Assembly (NCBI RefSeq): GCF_014699135.1
Contig: NZ_JACOFT010000002.1
Span: forward strand, 372,001 to 436,000
Source: Cognatundibacterium aquatile
Lineage (GTDB): Bacteria > Pseudomonadota > Gammaproteobacteria > Burkholderiales > Burkholderiaceae_D
Direction of reading: 5' to 3'
DNA length: 64,000 bases
Position numbers and translations under genes: made by a program. Of this stretch, positions 1 through 8,420 are shown in pieces. The notes under the pieces are model-generated. The model was not told the DNA's origin. It worked only from the letters and a program-made list of their open reading frames with translations, and did no database searches. Each line of letters begins with the position of its first letter. Within the stretch, counting starts at the first letter, position 1.

Positions 1-607
1 CGCGACGACGAATTCTTTCCCATTGACGATTGCGTGGCAGAGGGATAGTCGCGACAGCGTACTGACACCGACCATCGGACGTTATCAGCGCGCCAACCTG
101 GAAGTTGCTGCGATCGGTAATTTTAAATATTATCGCGCCATTTATAACGCTCAGTATTTCAAACCGATTTATCGCTCTGTGACACTGGCACTGAATGGTG
201 AATTTGACTACGGCCACGGCTTGGGCGGAAACCCTTATCCGGTATTTAAAAACTTCTATGCTGGCGGTATTGGTTCGGTTCGTGGTTATGAGCCTTCATC
301 TTTAGGTACTAAAGATTTCAACGGCAATTCCACTGGTGGTGCCAGTCGTGTGCTTGGTAATGTAGAATTACAGATTCCATTCCCTGGTGCGGATAAGTCC
401 CTGCGTTGGTTCACGTTCATCGACGGTGGTCAGGTATTTGATGAAGGTCAAAAAATGCGCACGAGTGATTTGCGCTTCGGTGCGGGTATCGGTATAAGCT
501 GGATATCTCCGGTGGGTCCTTTGAAACTGAGTTTCGGTCGTGCTTTAAATGCGAAACCTGATGATAAGAAACAAGCCTTCCAGTTCCAGATGGGTACAGG
601 TTTCTAA
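1..607 (+). CDS. bamA: BamA C-terminal part, outer-membrane protein assembly factor (5' end outside window)
   Basis: This is the C-terminal ~200 residues of the Omp85 barrel that folds and inserts outer-membrane proteins. The open frame runs in from before base 2, so the apparent start inside the window is not real. The surface-antigen barrel motif GIGSVRGYEPSSLG (around 270-310) carries the VRGY/F tetrad of the lid loop, later strands contain FIDGGQVF and RFGAGIGISWISPVGPL, and the protein ends in phenylalanine (GTGF), the usual Omp C-terminal signature. It is followed after 36 bp by skp and then the lipid A genes, the standard proteobacterial order. Identification is secure; only the barrel part is visible. 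Confidence 0.93.
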   Translation, partial: ATTNSFPLTIAWQRDSRDSVLTPTIGRYQRANLEVAAIGNFKYYRAIYNAQYFKPIYRSVTLALNGEFDYGHGLGGNPYPVFKNFYAGGIGSVRGYEPSSLGTKDFNGNSTGGASRVLGNVELQIPFPGADKSLRWFTFIDGGQVFDEGQKMRTSDLRFGAGIGISWISPVGPLKLSFGRALNAKPDDKKQAFQFQMGTGF

Positions 608-643
608 TTTAGATTTACATAAGTTTGTGTTACGGAGATTATT

Positions 644-1162
644 TTGAGTCAACATATTACCCCGTCCAAATTGTTCCAACGCTTGATGATTTGTGCGGCT
701 TGCTTCGTCGGCGTTGCTCAAGTTCATGCGCAGGATTCCAGGGTCGCCATTTTTGATTCGCAGCGGGTGATACGTGAATCTGCACCGGCTAAGGCGGCGG
801 AAGCCAAGATAGAGCAAGAGTTTTCCAAGCGCGGTAAAGATCTGCAAGATCTGGCGACGAAAATTAAGGCAATGGCGGACAGGCTGGATAAAGACTCTGC
901 AGTGTTATCAGAGTCCGAAAGAATCAAACGTCAACGTGAGCTGACCGATCTGGATCAGGACTTCAAACGTAAACAGCGTATTTTTAATGAAGATCTGAAT
1001 CAGCGTAAGAACGAGGAAATCGCCTCTTTAGTTGATCGTGCCTACAAAGTCGTCAAACAAATCGCTGAAACTGAAAAATACGACATCGTTTTACAAGACG
1101 CTGTTTTTTATAATCCCCGCGTTGACATAACCGATAAGGTTCTCAAAGCGCTCGCCAAATAA
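644..1162 (+). CDS. skp: Skp/OmpH periplasmic chaperone
   Basis: Skp is a trimeric periplasmic holdase that carries unfolded outer-membrane proteins to the BAM complex. The 172-residue product has a cleavable signal peptide (hydrophobic MICAACFVGVAQVHA, cleavage probably after VHA, residue ~29), then the short core strand motif RVAIFDSQRVI and a long charged coiled-coil arm (residues ~50-140), typical of OmpH. The start is TTG at 644: GGAG at 634-637 lies six bases upstream and no ATG in frame preserves the whole signal peptide. It sits directly downstream of bamA and three bases before lpxD, so one transcript is likely. Confidence 0.92.
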   Translation: MSQHITPSKLFQRLMICAACFVGVAQVHAQDSRVAIFDSQRVIRESAPAKAAEAKIEQEFSKRGKDLQDLATKIKAMADRLDKDSAVLSESERIKRQRELTDLDQDFKRKQRIFNEDLNQRKNEEIASLVDRAYKVVKQIAETEKYDIVLQDAVFYNPRVDITDKVLKALAK

Positions 1163-1165
1163 GTT

Positions 1166-2227
1166 ATGACCACTACGAGCACTCGGCTGGGGGAATTGGT
1201 CGATCGCTTCGGTGGTCAATTAATTGGTTCTCCAGATATTGTTGTCGTCGGTATCGCTCCATTGAGTGACGCTGGCGATACTCATATCACCTTTCTTTCC
1301 AATTCCAAATTAAGGCAGCAAGCCGCAGCGACCAACGCAGCCGCTTTGATTGTGACTGAAGCAGATCATGCGCAGATCGCAGCAGAATATAAGGGGGCGT
1401 GCATTATTACCGCTAACCCTTACGTCTATTTTGCACGCGCAGCACAGTATTTTGCTTCGTTGGCAGCGATTCCACCAATGTTGGGAATACATCCTAGCGC
1501 CTGGGTCAGCCCACATGCTGTTATTTCGCCCACCGCCAGTATCGGCCCGCATGTCAGTATCGACGCTGAGGCAATTATTGGTGACGCTGTTGTGATAGAG
1601 GCCGGTACCAGTATAGGCCGTGGCGTCACCATCGGTGATGGTTCCTTAATTCATGCCAATGTCAGTATTTATGATTATTGCGTCATAGGTCAACGCGCGA
1701 TTATCCATTCCGGTGCGGTGATAGGTGCCGATGGTTTTGGTTTTGCGAATGAGCGTGGTGCCTGGATCAAAATTCCACAAACCGGTCGGGTATTGATTGG
1801 TGATGACGTCGAAATCGGTGCCAACACCAGTATTGATCGCGGCGCGCTGGCTGATACCGTCATAGAAAATGGCGTCAAACTGGATAATCAGATTCAGATC
1901 GGTCACAACTGCCACATCGGCGAACACACTGCGATGGCGGGTTGTGTCGGCGTTGCCGGCAGCGCAAAAATTGGTAAGCATTGTACCTTTGGTGGTGCAG
2001 CGATGGTGCTGGGACATTTAACGATTGTCGATAACGTCCATATTTCTTCCGGCAGCATGGTATCCCGCTCAATTTTGGAGCCAGGTCAATATACTGGTTT
2101 CTATCCATTGGCAAAGAATGCAGACTGGGAAAAAACGGCGGCGATTGTCCGCAATCTTTCCGGTATGCGTGAAAAAATTCGCCAACTTGAAAAAACAATT
2201 AAAACATTGACTGAGAAATCATCATGA
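1166..2227 (+). CDS. lpxD: LpxD, UDP-3-O-(3-hydroxyacyl)glucosamine N-acyltransferase
   Basis: LpxD adds the second hydroxyacyl chain, from acyl-ACP, to UDP-3-O-acyl-glucosamine in cytoplasmic lipid A synthesis. The 353-residue protein has the N-terminal uridine-binding domain ([23 protein letters not shown]) and then a long left-handed beta-helix of hexapeptide repeats from about residue 105. The catalytic His of the family lies in [13 protein letters not shown]. The C-terminal helix ([12 protein letters not shown]) is also typical. It follows skp by 3 bp and overlaps fabZ by 4 bp (ATGA), which suggests translational coupling. Confidence 0.96.
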   Translation: MTTTSTRLGELVDRFGGQLIGSPDIVVVGIAPLSDAGDTHITFLSNSKLRQQAAATNAAALIVTEADHAQIAAEYKGACIITANPYVYFARAAQYFASLAAIPPMLGIHPSAWVSPHAVISPTASIGPHVSIDAEAIIGDAVVIEAGTSIGRGVTIGDGSLIHANVSIYDYCVIGQRAIIHSGAVIGADGFGFANERGAWIKIPQTGRVLIGDDVEIGANTSIDRGALADTVIENGVKLDNQIQIGHNCHIGEHTAMAGCVGVAGSAKIGKHCTFGGAAMVLGHLTIVDNVHISSGSMVSRSILEPGQYTGFYPLAKNADWEKTAAIVRNLSGMREKIRQLEKTIKTLTEKSS

Positions 2228-2685
2228 ACACACTGAACATTAACGAAATCAAAGAATATCTGCCGCATCGCTATCCAATGTTATTGGTCGATCGCGTATT
2301 GGATTGGGAGTTGGGCAAGAGCATTACTGCGATCAAAAATGTGACGGCGAATGAGGAATTTTTCAACGGTCACTTCCCGAATAAGCCAGTCATGCCTGGC
2401 GTGCTGATGATAGAAGCCCTCGCACAAACGGCTGCGATACTGTCATTTCTGACGATGGGTCAGAAGCCCGACGAAAAAACCATTGTGTATTTCCTCGGTA
2501 TTGACGGCGCGCGTTTTAAACGTCCGGTTGAACCAGGTGACCAGTTGAAGATGGAAGTGGAAATTCTGAAAGTGGCACGCGGTATCTGGAAATATAAAGC
2601 CAAAGGTACGGTTGATGGTCAGCTGGCACTCGAAGGCGAGCTAATGTGCACCATGCGTACGACTGACGACGCAACGGAGAAATAA
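2224..2685 (+). CDS. fabZ: FabZ, 3-hydroxyacyl-ACP dehydratase
   Basis: FabZ dehydrates 3-hydroxyacyl-ACP in fatty-acid elongation and so competes with LpxA/LpxD for the same hydroxyacyl-ACP pool; this is the usual explanation for its place in the lipid A operon. The 153-residue hot-dog protein shows the catalytic His in [13 protein letters not shown] and the catalytic Glu in [11 protein letters not shown], plus the substrate-tunnel segment [13 protein letters not shown]. It overlaps lpxD by 4 bp and lpxA by 1 bp. Length and motifs are standard. Confidence 0.97.
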   Translation: MNTLNINEIKEYLPHRYPMLLVDRVLDWELGKSITAIKNVTANEEFFNGHFPNKPVMPGVLMIEALAQTAAILSFLTMGQKPDEKTIVYFLGIDGARFKRPVEPGDQLKMEVEILKVARGIWKYKAKGTVDGQLALEGELMCTMRTTDDATEK

Positions 2686-3473
2686 TGGCTATCCATCCAA
2701 CGGCGCTGGTTAATCCCAAGGCAAACCTTGACAGCACGGTTGAGGTTGGCGCATACGCTATTATCGGTCCGCATGTCAGCATTGATGCGGGGACAAAAAT
2801 CGCTGCACATGTGGTGATCGATGGACATACGACCATTGGCAAAGATAATCACTTTCACTCGTTTTCGTCTATCGGTGGCCCGCCACAAGACAAGAAATAT
2901 GCAGGCGAAGTGACTTATCTTGAGATCGGTGACCGCAATCTGATTCGTGAATTCTGCACATTCAATTGCGGAACGGTGCAGGATAGAGGTATTACCAAAG
3001 TTGGCAGCGATAACTGGTTCCTCGCTTATGTACATATCGCGCATGACTGCACAGTCGGCAATCACACCATTTTTTCGAATAACGCCGCACTGGCAGGTCA
3101 CGTTGAAATCGGTGACTGGGTCATCATGAGCGGCTTTTCTGCAGTTCATCAGTTCTGCAAGATCGGGCCGCACGCGTTCGTCGGTATGAATACCAGCCTA
3201 ACGCAAGATGTGCCACCGTTTGTTTTGTTGTCCGGCAATCCGGCGCAAGCGCATGGCGTTAATCTCGAAGGGCTGAAGCGGCGGGGTTTCAGTCGAGATC
3301 AGTTGAATGCGATCCGGCAATCATACAAGCTGATTTACAAATCCGGGCTGACGCTGGAAGAATCTAAAGCGGCACTGGATGAGCAAATGTTGAGCCTTAG
3401 TGCAGACGCAGCGGCGCAGGTAAAACTGATGCGCGATTTCCTCGACGCGTCAACGCGCGGCATCGTGCGCTAA
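2685..3473 (+). CDS. lpxA: LpxA, UDP-N-acetylglucosamine acyltransferase
   Basis: LpxA catalyses the first step of lipid A synthesis, transfer of a 3-hydroxyacyl chain from ACP to the 3-OH of UDP-GlcNAc. The 262-residue protein has a parallel beta-helix built of hexapeptide repeats (for example [18 protein letters not shown]), the loop FCTFNCGTVQD, the catalytic His in NNAALAGHVEIGD, and the C-terminal alpha-helical domain after residue ~190 (GLKRRGFSRDQLNAIRQ). The start ATG overlaps the fabZ stop (TAATG). Normal family length; no anomalies. Confidence 0.97.
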   Translation: MAIHPTALVNPKANLDSTVEVGAYAIIGPHVSIDAGTKIAAHVVIDGHTTIGKDNHFHSFSSIGGPPQDKKYAGEVTYLEIGDRNLIREFCTFNCGTVQDRGITKVGSDNWFLAYVHIAHDCTVGNHTIFSNNAALAGHVEIGDWVIMSGFSAVHQFCKIGPHAFVGMNTSLTQDVPPFVLLSGNPAQAHGVNLEGLKRRGFSRDQLNAIRQSYKLIYKSGLTLEESKAALDEQMLSLSADAAAQVKLMRDFLDASTRGIVR

Positions 3474-3482
3474 GGAACACTC

Positions 3483-4646
3483 GTGTCACTCTCAGCATCA
3501 TCACGTCCTATCATCTCTATGGTCGCAGGGGAAACCTCCGGTGACATGCTGGCTGCCCGCTTATTATCTGGTTTGCGCCCGCGTTTACCTGACTCACTGA
3601 TGCATGGAATCGGTGGGTCGCGCATGGCGGAGCAGGGCTTTGTCAATGACTGGACTATGGATAAGCTGTCTGTACGCGGTTTGTTTGAAGTGCTGATGCA
3701 CTACCGTGAAATCAGCGGCATACGTAAAAATCTGAAGCAGCAGTTACTCGCAGAAAAACCGGATGTGTTCATCGGTGTGGATGCGCCCGACTTTAATCTG
3801 GATCTTGAAATACAGTTAAAGCAGGCAGGCATTCCTACGATTCATTACATCGGTCCATCGATCTGGGCATGGCGTGGTGGGCGCATTAAGAAAATTGCCG
3901 AAGCGGTATCTCACATGCTGGTGATTTTTCCGTTTGAAGAACAGATTTATCGCGATGCAGGCATTCCTGTGACTTACGTGGGACATCCGCTGGCACAGGT
4001 CATTCCTATGGACATCGACACTGCCGCTGCGCGAGAAGAGCTCGGTCTGGATCCTCGATTTAAGGTCGTCGCCATTCTGCCAGGTAGCCGTATTTCCGAA
4101 ATTAAATATAACACCGAAGCATTTATCGGTGCCGCAAAAATACTGATACAGCGCGATCCAAATTTACAGATCGTGGTGCCGATGGCGGGTAATAAACAGC
4201 GTAGTTACTACATCAAGCTGGTGGTCGCCGCGCGCCTGGAAGGTGTGCCGATTTTACTGATTGATGGCCGCTCGCATACGGCGATTGCAGCTGCGGATGC
4301 GGTACTGGTCGCCTCGGGCACAGCGTCTTTGGAAGTTGCGCTGTTCAAGAAGCCGATGGTGATCGCCTACAAAATGATGGAAGCATCGTGGCAGATACTC
4401 AAACACATGGGCTACCAGCCCTGGGTCGGTTTGCCGAATATACTTGAAAAAGAATTTGTGGTTCCTGAGTTCCTGCAATCTGCCGCTACGCCCGAAGCGA
4501 TGGCAGATGCGATCTGGCTGCAACTCAATGACGACAATATGCAAAAGAATCTGAAAGACAGATTCACAGCGATGCATCACAGCTTATTGCGCGATACCGC
4601 CAATATCTCGGCGCAAGCAGTGTTAGATGTGATTGCTCGCCGCTAA
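3483..4646 (+). CDS. lpxB: LpxB, lipid A disaccharide synthase
   Basis: LpxB is a membrane-associated GT-B glycosyltransferase that joins lipid X and UDP-2,3-diacylglucosamine into the tetraacyl disaccharide of lipid A. The 387-residue product has the N-terminal motif MVAGETSGDMLAARLL, GVDAPDFNLDLE, the conserved HYIGPSIWAWR segment, and the C-terminal nucleotide-binding part with LPGSRISEI and the VASGTASLEVALFKKP motif. It starts 9 bp after lpxA and ends the lipid A gene run. In many proteobacteria rnhB follows lpxB; here tatD comes next, 58 bp downstream. Confidence 0.96.
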   Translation: MSLSASSRPIISMVAGETSGDMLAARLLSGLRPRLPDSLMHGIGGSRMAEQGFVNDWTMDKLSVRGLFEVLMHYREISGIRKNLKQQLLAEKPDVFIGVDAPDFNLDLEIQLKQAGIPTIHYIGPSIWAWRGGRIKKIAEAVSHMLVIFPFEEQIYRDAGIPVTYVGHPLAQVIPMDIDTAAAREELGLDPRFKVVAILPGSRISEIKYNTEAFIGAAKILIQRDPNLQIVVPMAGNKQRSYYIKLVVAARLEGVPILLIDGRSHTAIAAADAVLVASGTASLEVALFKKPMVIAYKMMEASWQILKHMGYQPWVGLPNILEKEFVVPEFLQSAATPEAMADAIWLQLNDDNMQKNLKDRFTAMHHSLLRDTANISAQAVLDVIARR

Positions 4647-4704
4647 AAGCTGCATATCTGTTGCCGATATCGCCTGATCAGGCATTTACCTTAGACTGTT
4701 AATT

Positions 4705-5484
4705 ATGTACGTCGATTCTCATTGCCATATCAATTTTCCTGAACTCGCTGCGCGTATGCCGGAAATCATGCAAAAAATGGCGGATAACGGCGTCACCCAT
4801 GCCCTCTGCGTGTCTGTGGATCTACCCGATTTCCCGCAAGTGCTGGCCTTGGCTGAGCAATATCCGCATATTTACGCTTCGGTCGGCGTGCATCCTGATT
4901 ATGAAGATACGCCAGAGCCGAGCGCGGAGCAGTTGGTCGAATTGGCGCAACACCCACGCATCATCGCCATCGGAGAAACCGGGCTGGATTATTTCCGTCT
5001 GAAAGGTGATCTCGAATGGCAGCGCGAACGTTTTCGTCAGCACATCCGCGCCTCGCGACTGAGTCGCAAGCCTTTGATTATTCATACCAGAGCCGCCGCA
5101 GAAGATACGATACGTATTTTGCGCGAAGAGGGTGCAGGAACCGCAGATGGCGGCGTCGCCGGCGTGATGCATTGCTTCACCGAATCGCTGGAAGTCGCAT
5201 TGGCGGCGATAGAAATGGGATTTTATATTTCTTTCTCCGGTATTCTGACTTTTAAAAGTGCCAAAGATTTACAAGCGGTGGCCAAAGCCTTGCCGCTGGA
5301 GCGCATACTGATAGAAACCGATTCACCCTATCTGGCGCCGATGCCGCATCGTGGCAAAATGAATGAACCCGGTTTTGTGCGTCACGTCGGCGAATTCCTC
5401 GCGGATATCAAAGGCGTTTCCGTGACAGAAGTACAGGAAACCACCACGAAAAATTTCTTCAAGCTGTTTCAGTTCGCTCATTGA
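4705..5484 (+). CDS. tatD: TatD-family metal-dependent hydrolase / DNase
   Basis: This is a 259-residue TIM-barrel amidohydrolase of the TatD/YcfH family; members are cytoplasmic metal-dependent nucleases. The metal ligands are visible in order: DSHCHIN at the N-terminus, GETGLDY (Glu), the IIHTRAAAEDT His, the MHCFTE His and the ETDSPYLAP Asp. In Burkholderiales the same kind of gene is often found after pilZ in the mltG-tmk-holB-pilZ cluster; here that cluster is at 51-54 kb and lacks it. The start ATG at 4705 keeps the complete first metal motif. Its substrate cannot be told from sequence, and ycfH-type would be an equally fair label. Confidence 0.9.
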   Translation: MYVDSHCHINFPELAARMPEIMQKMADNGVTHALCVSVDLPDFPQVLALAEQYPHIYASVGVHPDYEDTPEPSAEQLVELAQHPRIIAIGETGLDYFRLKGDLEWQRERFRQHIRASRLSRKPLIIHTRAAAEDTIRILREEGAGTADGGVAGVMHCFTESLEVALAAIEMGFYISFSGILTFKSAKDLQAVAKALPLERILIETDSPYLAPMPHRGKMNEPGFVRHVGEFLADIKGVSVTEVQETTTKNFFKLFQFAH

Positions 5485-5492
5485 GGTTCGCC

Positions 5493-6143
5493 ATGCGCTT
5501 AACGCCTGCTGCTTTACTGCTTGCTCTTGCCTGTCTGATGCCGGTCGCAGCAAATGCCGATGCTTATGCTGATTTTGTTTTCGCAGTCAAATTCAATGAC
5601 GCGCCTGCAGTGCAGGAATTTTTACAACGCGGCATGGATGTCAACTCGGTAGAAGAATATCGCGGCGAATCGATGCTCATGACGGCACTCAGAAATAAGT
5701 CCATGCGCGTTGTTGATTTATTGCTGCAAGTGCCGGATCTGAACATCAATGCCCGCGCAAAAAATGGCGATACCGCGTTGATGGTTGCCAGCTTTCTCGG
5801 AAATGCTGATGCGGTCAGAAAAATTATTGCCCGTGGTGCCGAGGTCAATCAGCCGGGCTGGACGGCGCTGCATTATGCTGCCGCAAATGGCAGTGTCGAA
5901 GCGATCGCCTTATTGCTCGAACATCACGCCTACATCGATACCGAATCACCGAATAAAACGACGCCACTGATGATGGCAACCCGTTTCGGTAAACTTGATG
6001 CCGCCAGACTGTTGATAGGTGAGGGGGCTGATCTCACGCTGAAAAATGATCTCGGTATGACTGCGCTTGATTTTGCGAAAGAAAGCCAGCATGGCGATTT
6101 GACGGAACTTTTACAGCAATCGCTCGCGGCTCAGAAAAAGTAA
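5493..6143 (+). CDS. Exported ankyrin-repeat protein
   Basis: The product (216 residues from ATG 5493) has a signal peptide (LTPAALLLALACLMPVAANA) followed by about four ankyrin repeats: one around VEEYRGESMLMTALRNKSM, then NGDTALMVASFLGNADAVRKI, GWTALHYAAANGSVEAIALL and TPLMMATRFGKLDAARLL, with a final LGMTALDFAKESQ. Ankyrin arrays bind other proteins, so a periplasmic scaffold or inhibitor role is possible, but no partner is evident. I prefer ATG 5493 over the TTG at 5481 because GAGG at 5483-5486 sits six bases before it. The gene directly follows the tatD stop and is probably co-transcribed with it. Confidence 0.86.
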   Translation: MRLTPAALLLALACLMPVAANADAYADFVFAVKFNDAPAVQEFLQRGMDVNSVEEYRGESMLMTALRNKSMRVVDLLLQVPDLNINARAKNGDTALMVASFLGNADAVRKIIARGAEVNQPGWTALHYAAANGSVEAIALLLEHHAYIDTESPNKTTPLMMATRFGKLDAARLLIGEGADLTLKNDLGMTALDFAKESQHGDLTELLQQSLAAQKK

Positions 6144-6159
6144 ATCTACATCGCTGATT

Positions 6160-6587
6160 TTTGTTTCTTATTGTTCTGATTGCAGTGCAGCATATTGTTT
6201 ATTCACGAAGCTCTGTGTTAAAGTTCGGACTTCTTAATTTTGGAGTTAATTCTGTGGACAGTTATAGTTGTCGATCCCCGATCGAGCTTAACCTGGCAAT
6301 GTAAGCACAGATACTCTGCTGCTACCTTGCCATCTGGCGGGTAGTAGTTTCTTCAGCGGTTTTCTTCCGTATTTCGCTGCACTCCTACTTACCCAATTTG
6401 TTTTTTTCTGTCTTCCGTTGTGGTCGCGTGGTTTCGCTTACCACCGCTGCGGAGTAGAATGCATCTGTCTATGCTGCTGGCACGATTGTCAGCAACAGGG
6501 GAGGTAGTTTGTTGCGCATCACCTTATTTTGTCAGGCTTATCTGACATCTTCTTTTTTTGCGTATGTCCTGATCTCCGGAGGTACGC
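6160..6587 (+). promoter_or_regulatory. Long structured leader upstream of the ABC transporter, possible cis-regulatory RNA
   Basis: No convincing protein is encoded in this ~440-bp gap. A strong hairpin lies at 6319-6347: CTGCTACC pairs with GGTAGTAG (one G-U) and an inner GCCA/TGGC helix continues the stem. A second simple hairpin is at 6492-6515 (GCAACA / TGTTGC) with a purine-rich loop. A good ribosome-binding site, CCGGAGG, precedes the downstream ATG at 6588. I did not find the signature strings of the guanidine, manganese (yybP-ykoY), TPP, cobalamin or fluoride riboswitches. The regulatory role is therefore an inference from length and folding potential only. Confidence 0.4.
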
Positions 6588-8321
6588 ATGTTTGAATTAT
6601 TCCGACTCCGTTCACGCGAAGATGCGTTGGATAGTAGCGGCCCGAATCGCTGGGATTGGGCTTTATTACCGCTGATTCTTGCCCTGTTAAGCATATTTGC
6701 GTTTGCAGCAATGCAGATGAGTCGGCCGTTCTCGGTTGGTGAAGCCTTGCAGGTATCGCTTGATCCGTTTTATTTGCCCTATTATCTGCTGCGCACGATC
6801 TTGCGCATGTTCACCGCACTCGCTTTCTCGCTGTTATTCAGCCTGATTTTTGCCGCGATTGCGGTCAAATACATCACTGCCGAAAAGGTCATGATTCCGG
6901 CGCTCGATATTCTGCAATCAGTACCAATTCTGGGTTTTCAGGCGATCGCCATTGCGCCGTTTATTGCGCTGTTTCCCGGCAATTTACTCGGTGTTGAATG
7001 TGCGGCGATCTTCGCGATCTTTACCTCGCAGGCCTGGAATATGGCATTCAGCCTGTATCAATCCATGCGCAATGTGCCGGCAGAATTACAAGAAGCTGCT
7101 CACATTTTCCGGTTGTCGAGCTGGCAGCGTTTCTGGCGGCTGGAGTTGCCGTTTGCGATGCCAGGCTTGCTGTGGAATATGATGATGTCCATGTCAGGCG
7201 GCTGGTTTTTTCTGGTGGCAGCAGAAGCAATTTCTGTCGCCGGACAGGATATTAAATTACCCGGTATCGGCTCTTATATCGCAGTCGCCATCGAAGCCAA
7301 AGACGGCCATGCCATTGCCTGGGCCATCGCAGCTATGCTGAGCGGCATACTGCTGTACGACCAATTGTTCTTCCGCCCCTTACTCGCTTGGGCAGACAAG
7401 TTTCGTTTTGAAGAATCGCAAGGCGATACCGCGCAACAATCCTGGCTGCTGGACTGGATGCGCAACAGCCGCTGGGTACGTACCTGGACCGAGCAATTCT
7501 GGTCTTTGATGAGCCATGCGCTGTCGTGGTTCAGCGTCAGCTACGATGGCACATCAACCCGCGCCGCCAAGAAAACGATCAGCCCGCTGTGGTCACGTGT
7601 TTTTGATGGTGTGCTGATTGTCGTCACCATGCTGGCGATTTACCGGCTGGTGACGTTCATACACAGTGATGTCGGTTGGAGCGAAGTGGCGCACGTCGCT
7701 GGTCTGGGTGTAATTACGCTGATCCGCGTTATGTTGTTGATTGCGTTGGCATCGTTGGTGTGGGTGCCGATTGCGGTCTGGATAGGTTTGCGCCCGCAGT
7801 ATTCGCAAAAAGTGCAGGCGGTGGCGCAGTTTCTGGCGGCGTTCCCGGTCAACCTGATGTTTCCGCTGGTGGTGCTGGCGATGGTGTCACTCAATCTGAC
7901 GCCGAATATCTGGCTCAGCCCTTTAATGGTTTTCGGTACCCAGTGGTACATTTTGTTTAACGTTGTTGCCGGTGCGGCGACGATACCAAATGAATTGCGT
8001 CTGGCGGCAGATAATCTGGGCCTCAAAGGCTGGCTGAAATGGAAGCGCGTTTATCTGCCCGCGATTTTTCCGAGTTACATCACCGGCGCAATCACCGCCA
8101 GCGGTGGCTCATGGAATGCCAGTATCGTTGCGGAATATGTCACCTGGGGTAAAACCACGCTGATTGCCGACGGGCTGGGCAGTTACATCAAACAAATGAC
8201 CGAAGCAGGGGATTTTCACCGCATCGCCCTCGGTATCGGTGTGATGTGTATTTTTGTGATGCTGCTGAACCGGTTTTTCTGGCGCAAATTGTATTTGCTG
8301 GCCGAAGACCATATACGCTGA
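6588..8321 (+). CDS. Fused double permease of a nitrate/taurine-type ABC importer
   Basis: The 577-residue membrane protein contains two BPD-transporter permease domains in tandem, about residues 75-290 and 355-570, each with several membrane spans. Each half carries a cytoplasmic EAA-like coupling loop: ELQEAAHIFRLSSWQRFWRL and, in the second half, LRLAADNLGLKGWLKWKRV, both followed by LP. It is related to the SsuC/TauC class but is a fusion rather than a half permease. The next gene encodes the matching ATPase and no periplasmic binding protein is nearby, so the substrate is unknown. RBS CCGGAGG precedes ATG 6588. Confidence 0.88.
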   Translation: MFELFRLRSREDALDSSGPNRWDWALLPLILALLSIFAFAAMQMSRPFSVGEALQVSLDPFYLPYYLLRTILRMFTALAFSLLFSLIFAAIAVKYITAEKVMIPALDILQSVPILGFQAIAIAPFIALFPGNLLGVECAAIFAIFTSQAWNMAFSLYQSMRNVPAELQEAAHIFRLSSWQRFWRLELPFAMPGLLWNMMMSMSGGWFFLVAAEAISVAGQDIKLPGIGSYIAVAIEAKDGHAIAWAIAAMLSGILLYDQLFFRPLLAWADKFRFEESQGDTAQQSWLLDWMRNSRWVRTWTEQFWSLMSHALSWFSVSYDGTSTRAAKKTISPLWSRVFDGVLIVVTMLAIYRLVTFIHSDVGWSEVAHVAGLGVITLIRVMLLIALASLVWVPIAVWIGLRPQYSQKVQAVAQFLAAFPVNLMFPLVVLAMVSLNLTPNIWLSPLMVFGTQWYILFNVVAGAATIPNELRLAADNLGLKGWLKWKRVYLPAIFPSYITGAITASGGSWNASIVAEYVTWGKTTLIADGLGSYIKQMTEAGDFHRIALGIGVMCIFVMLLNRFFWRKLYLLAEDHIR

Positions 8322-8381
8322 TTTGCATAGCACGCCTCACAAACTGCTCATCCTGCACCTACGCATAACGACCATGAAACG

Positions 8382-8406
8382 CAGCGGCAATAAACAAACG
8401 CCGCTG
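8382..8406 (+). other. Intercistronic hairpin before the ABC ATPase gene
   Basis: CAGCGGC at 8382-8388 pairs perfectly with GCCGCTG at 8400-8406 across an 11-base loop. It ends just before the AGGAG ribosome-binding site of the ATPase gene and has no T-run, so it is unlikely to be a terminator. It may stabilise the message or tune translation; this is inference. Confidence 0.45.
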
Positions 8407-8420
8407 TCAGGAGAATACAC

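Noticed and set aside
6160-6587. Known riboswitch (guanidine-I, yybP-ykoY, TPP, cobalamin, fluoride) before the ABC importer
   Set aside because: None of the signature conserved strings of those classes could be found by eye, so no class was named.
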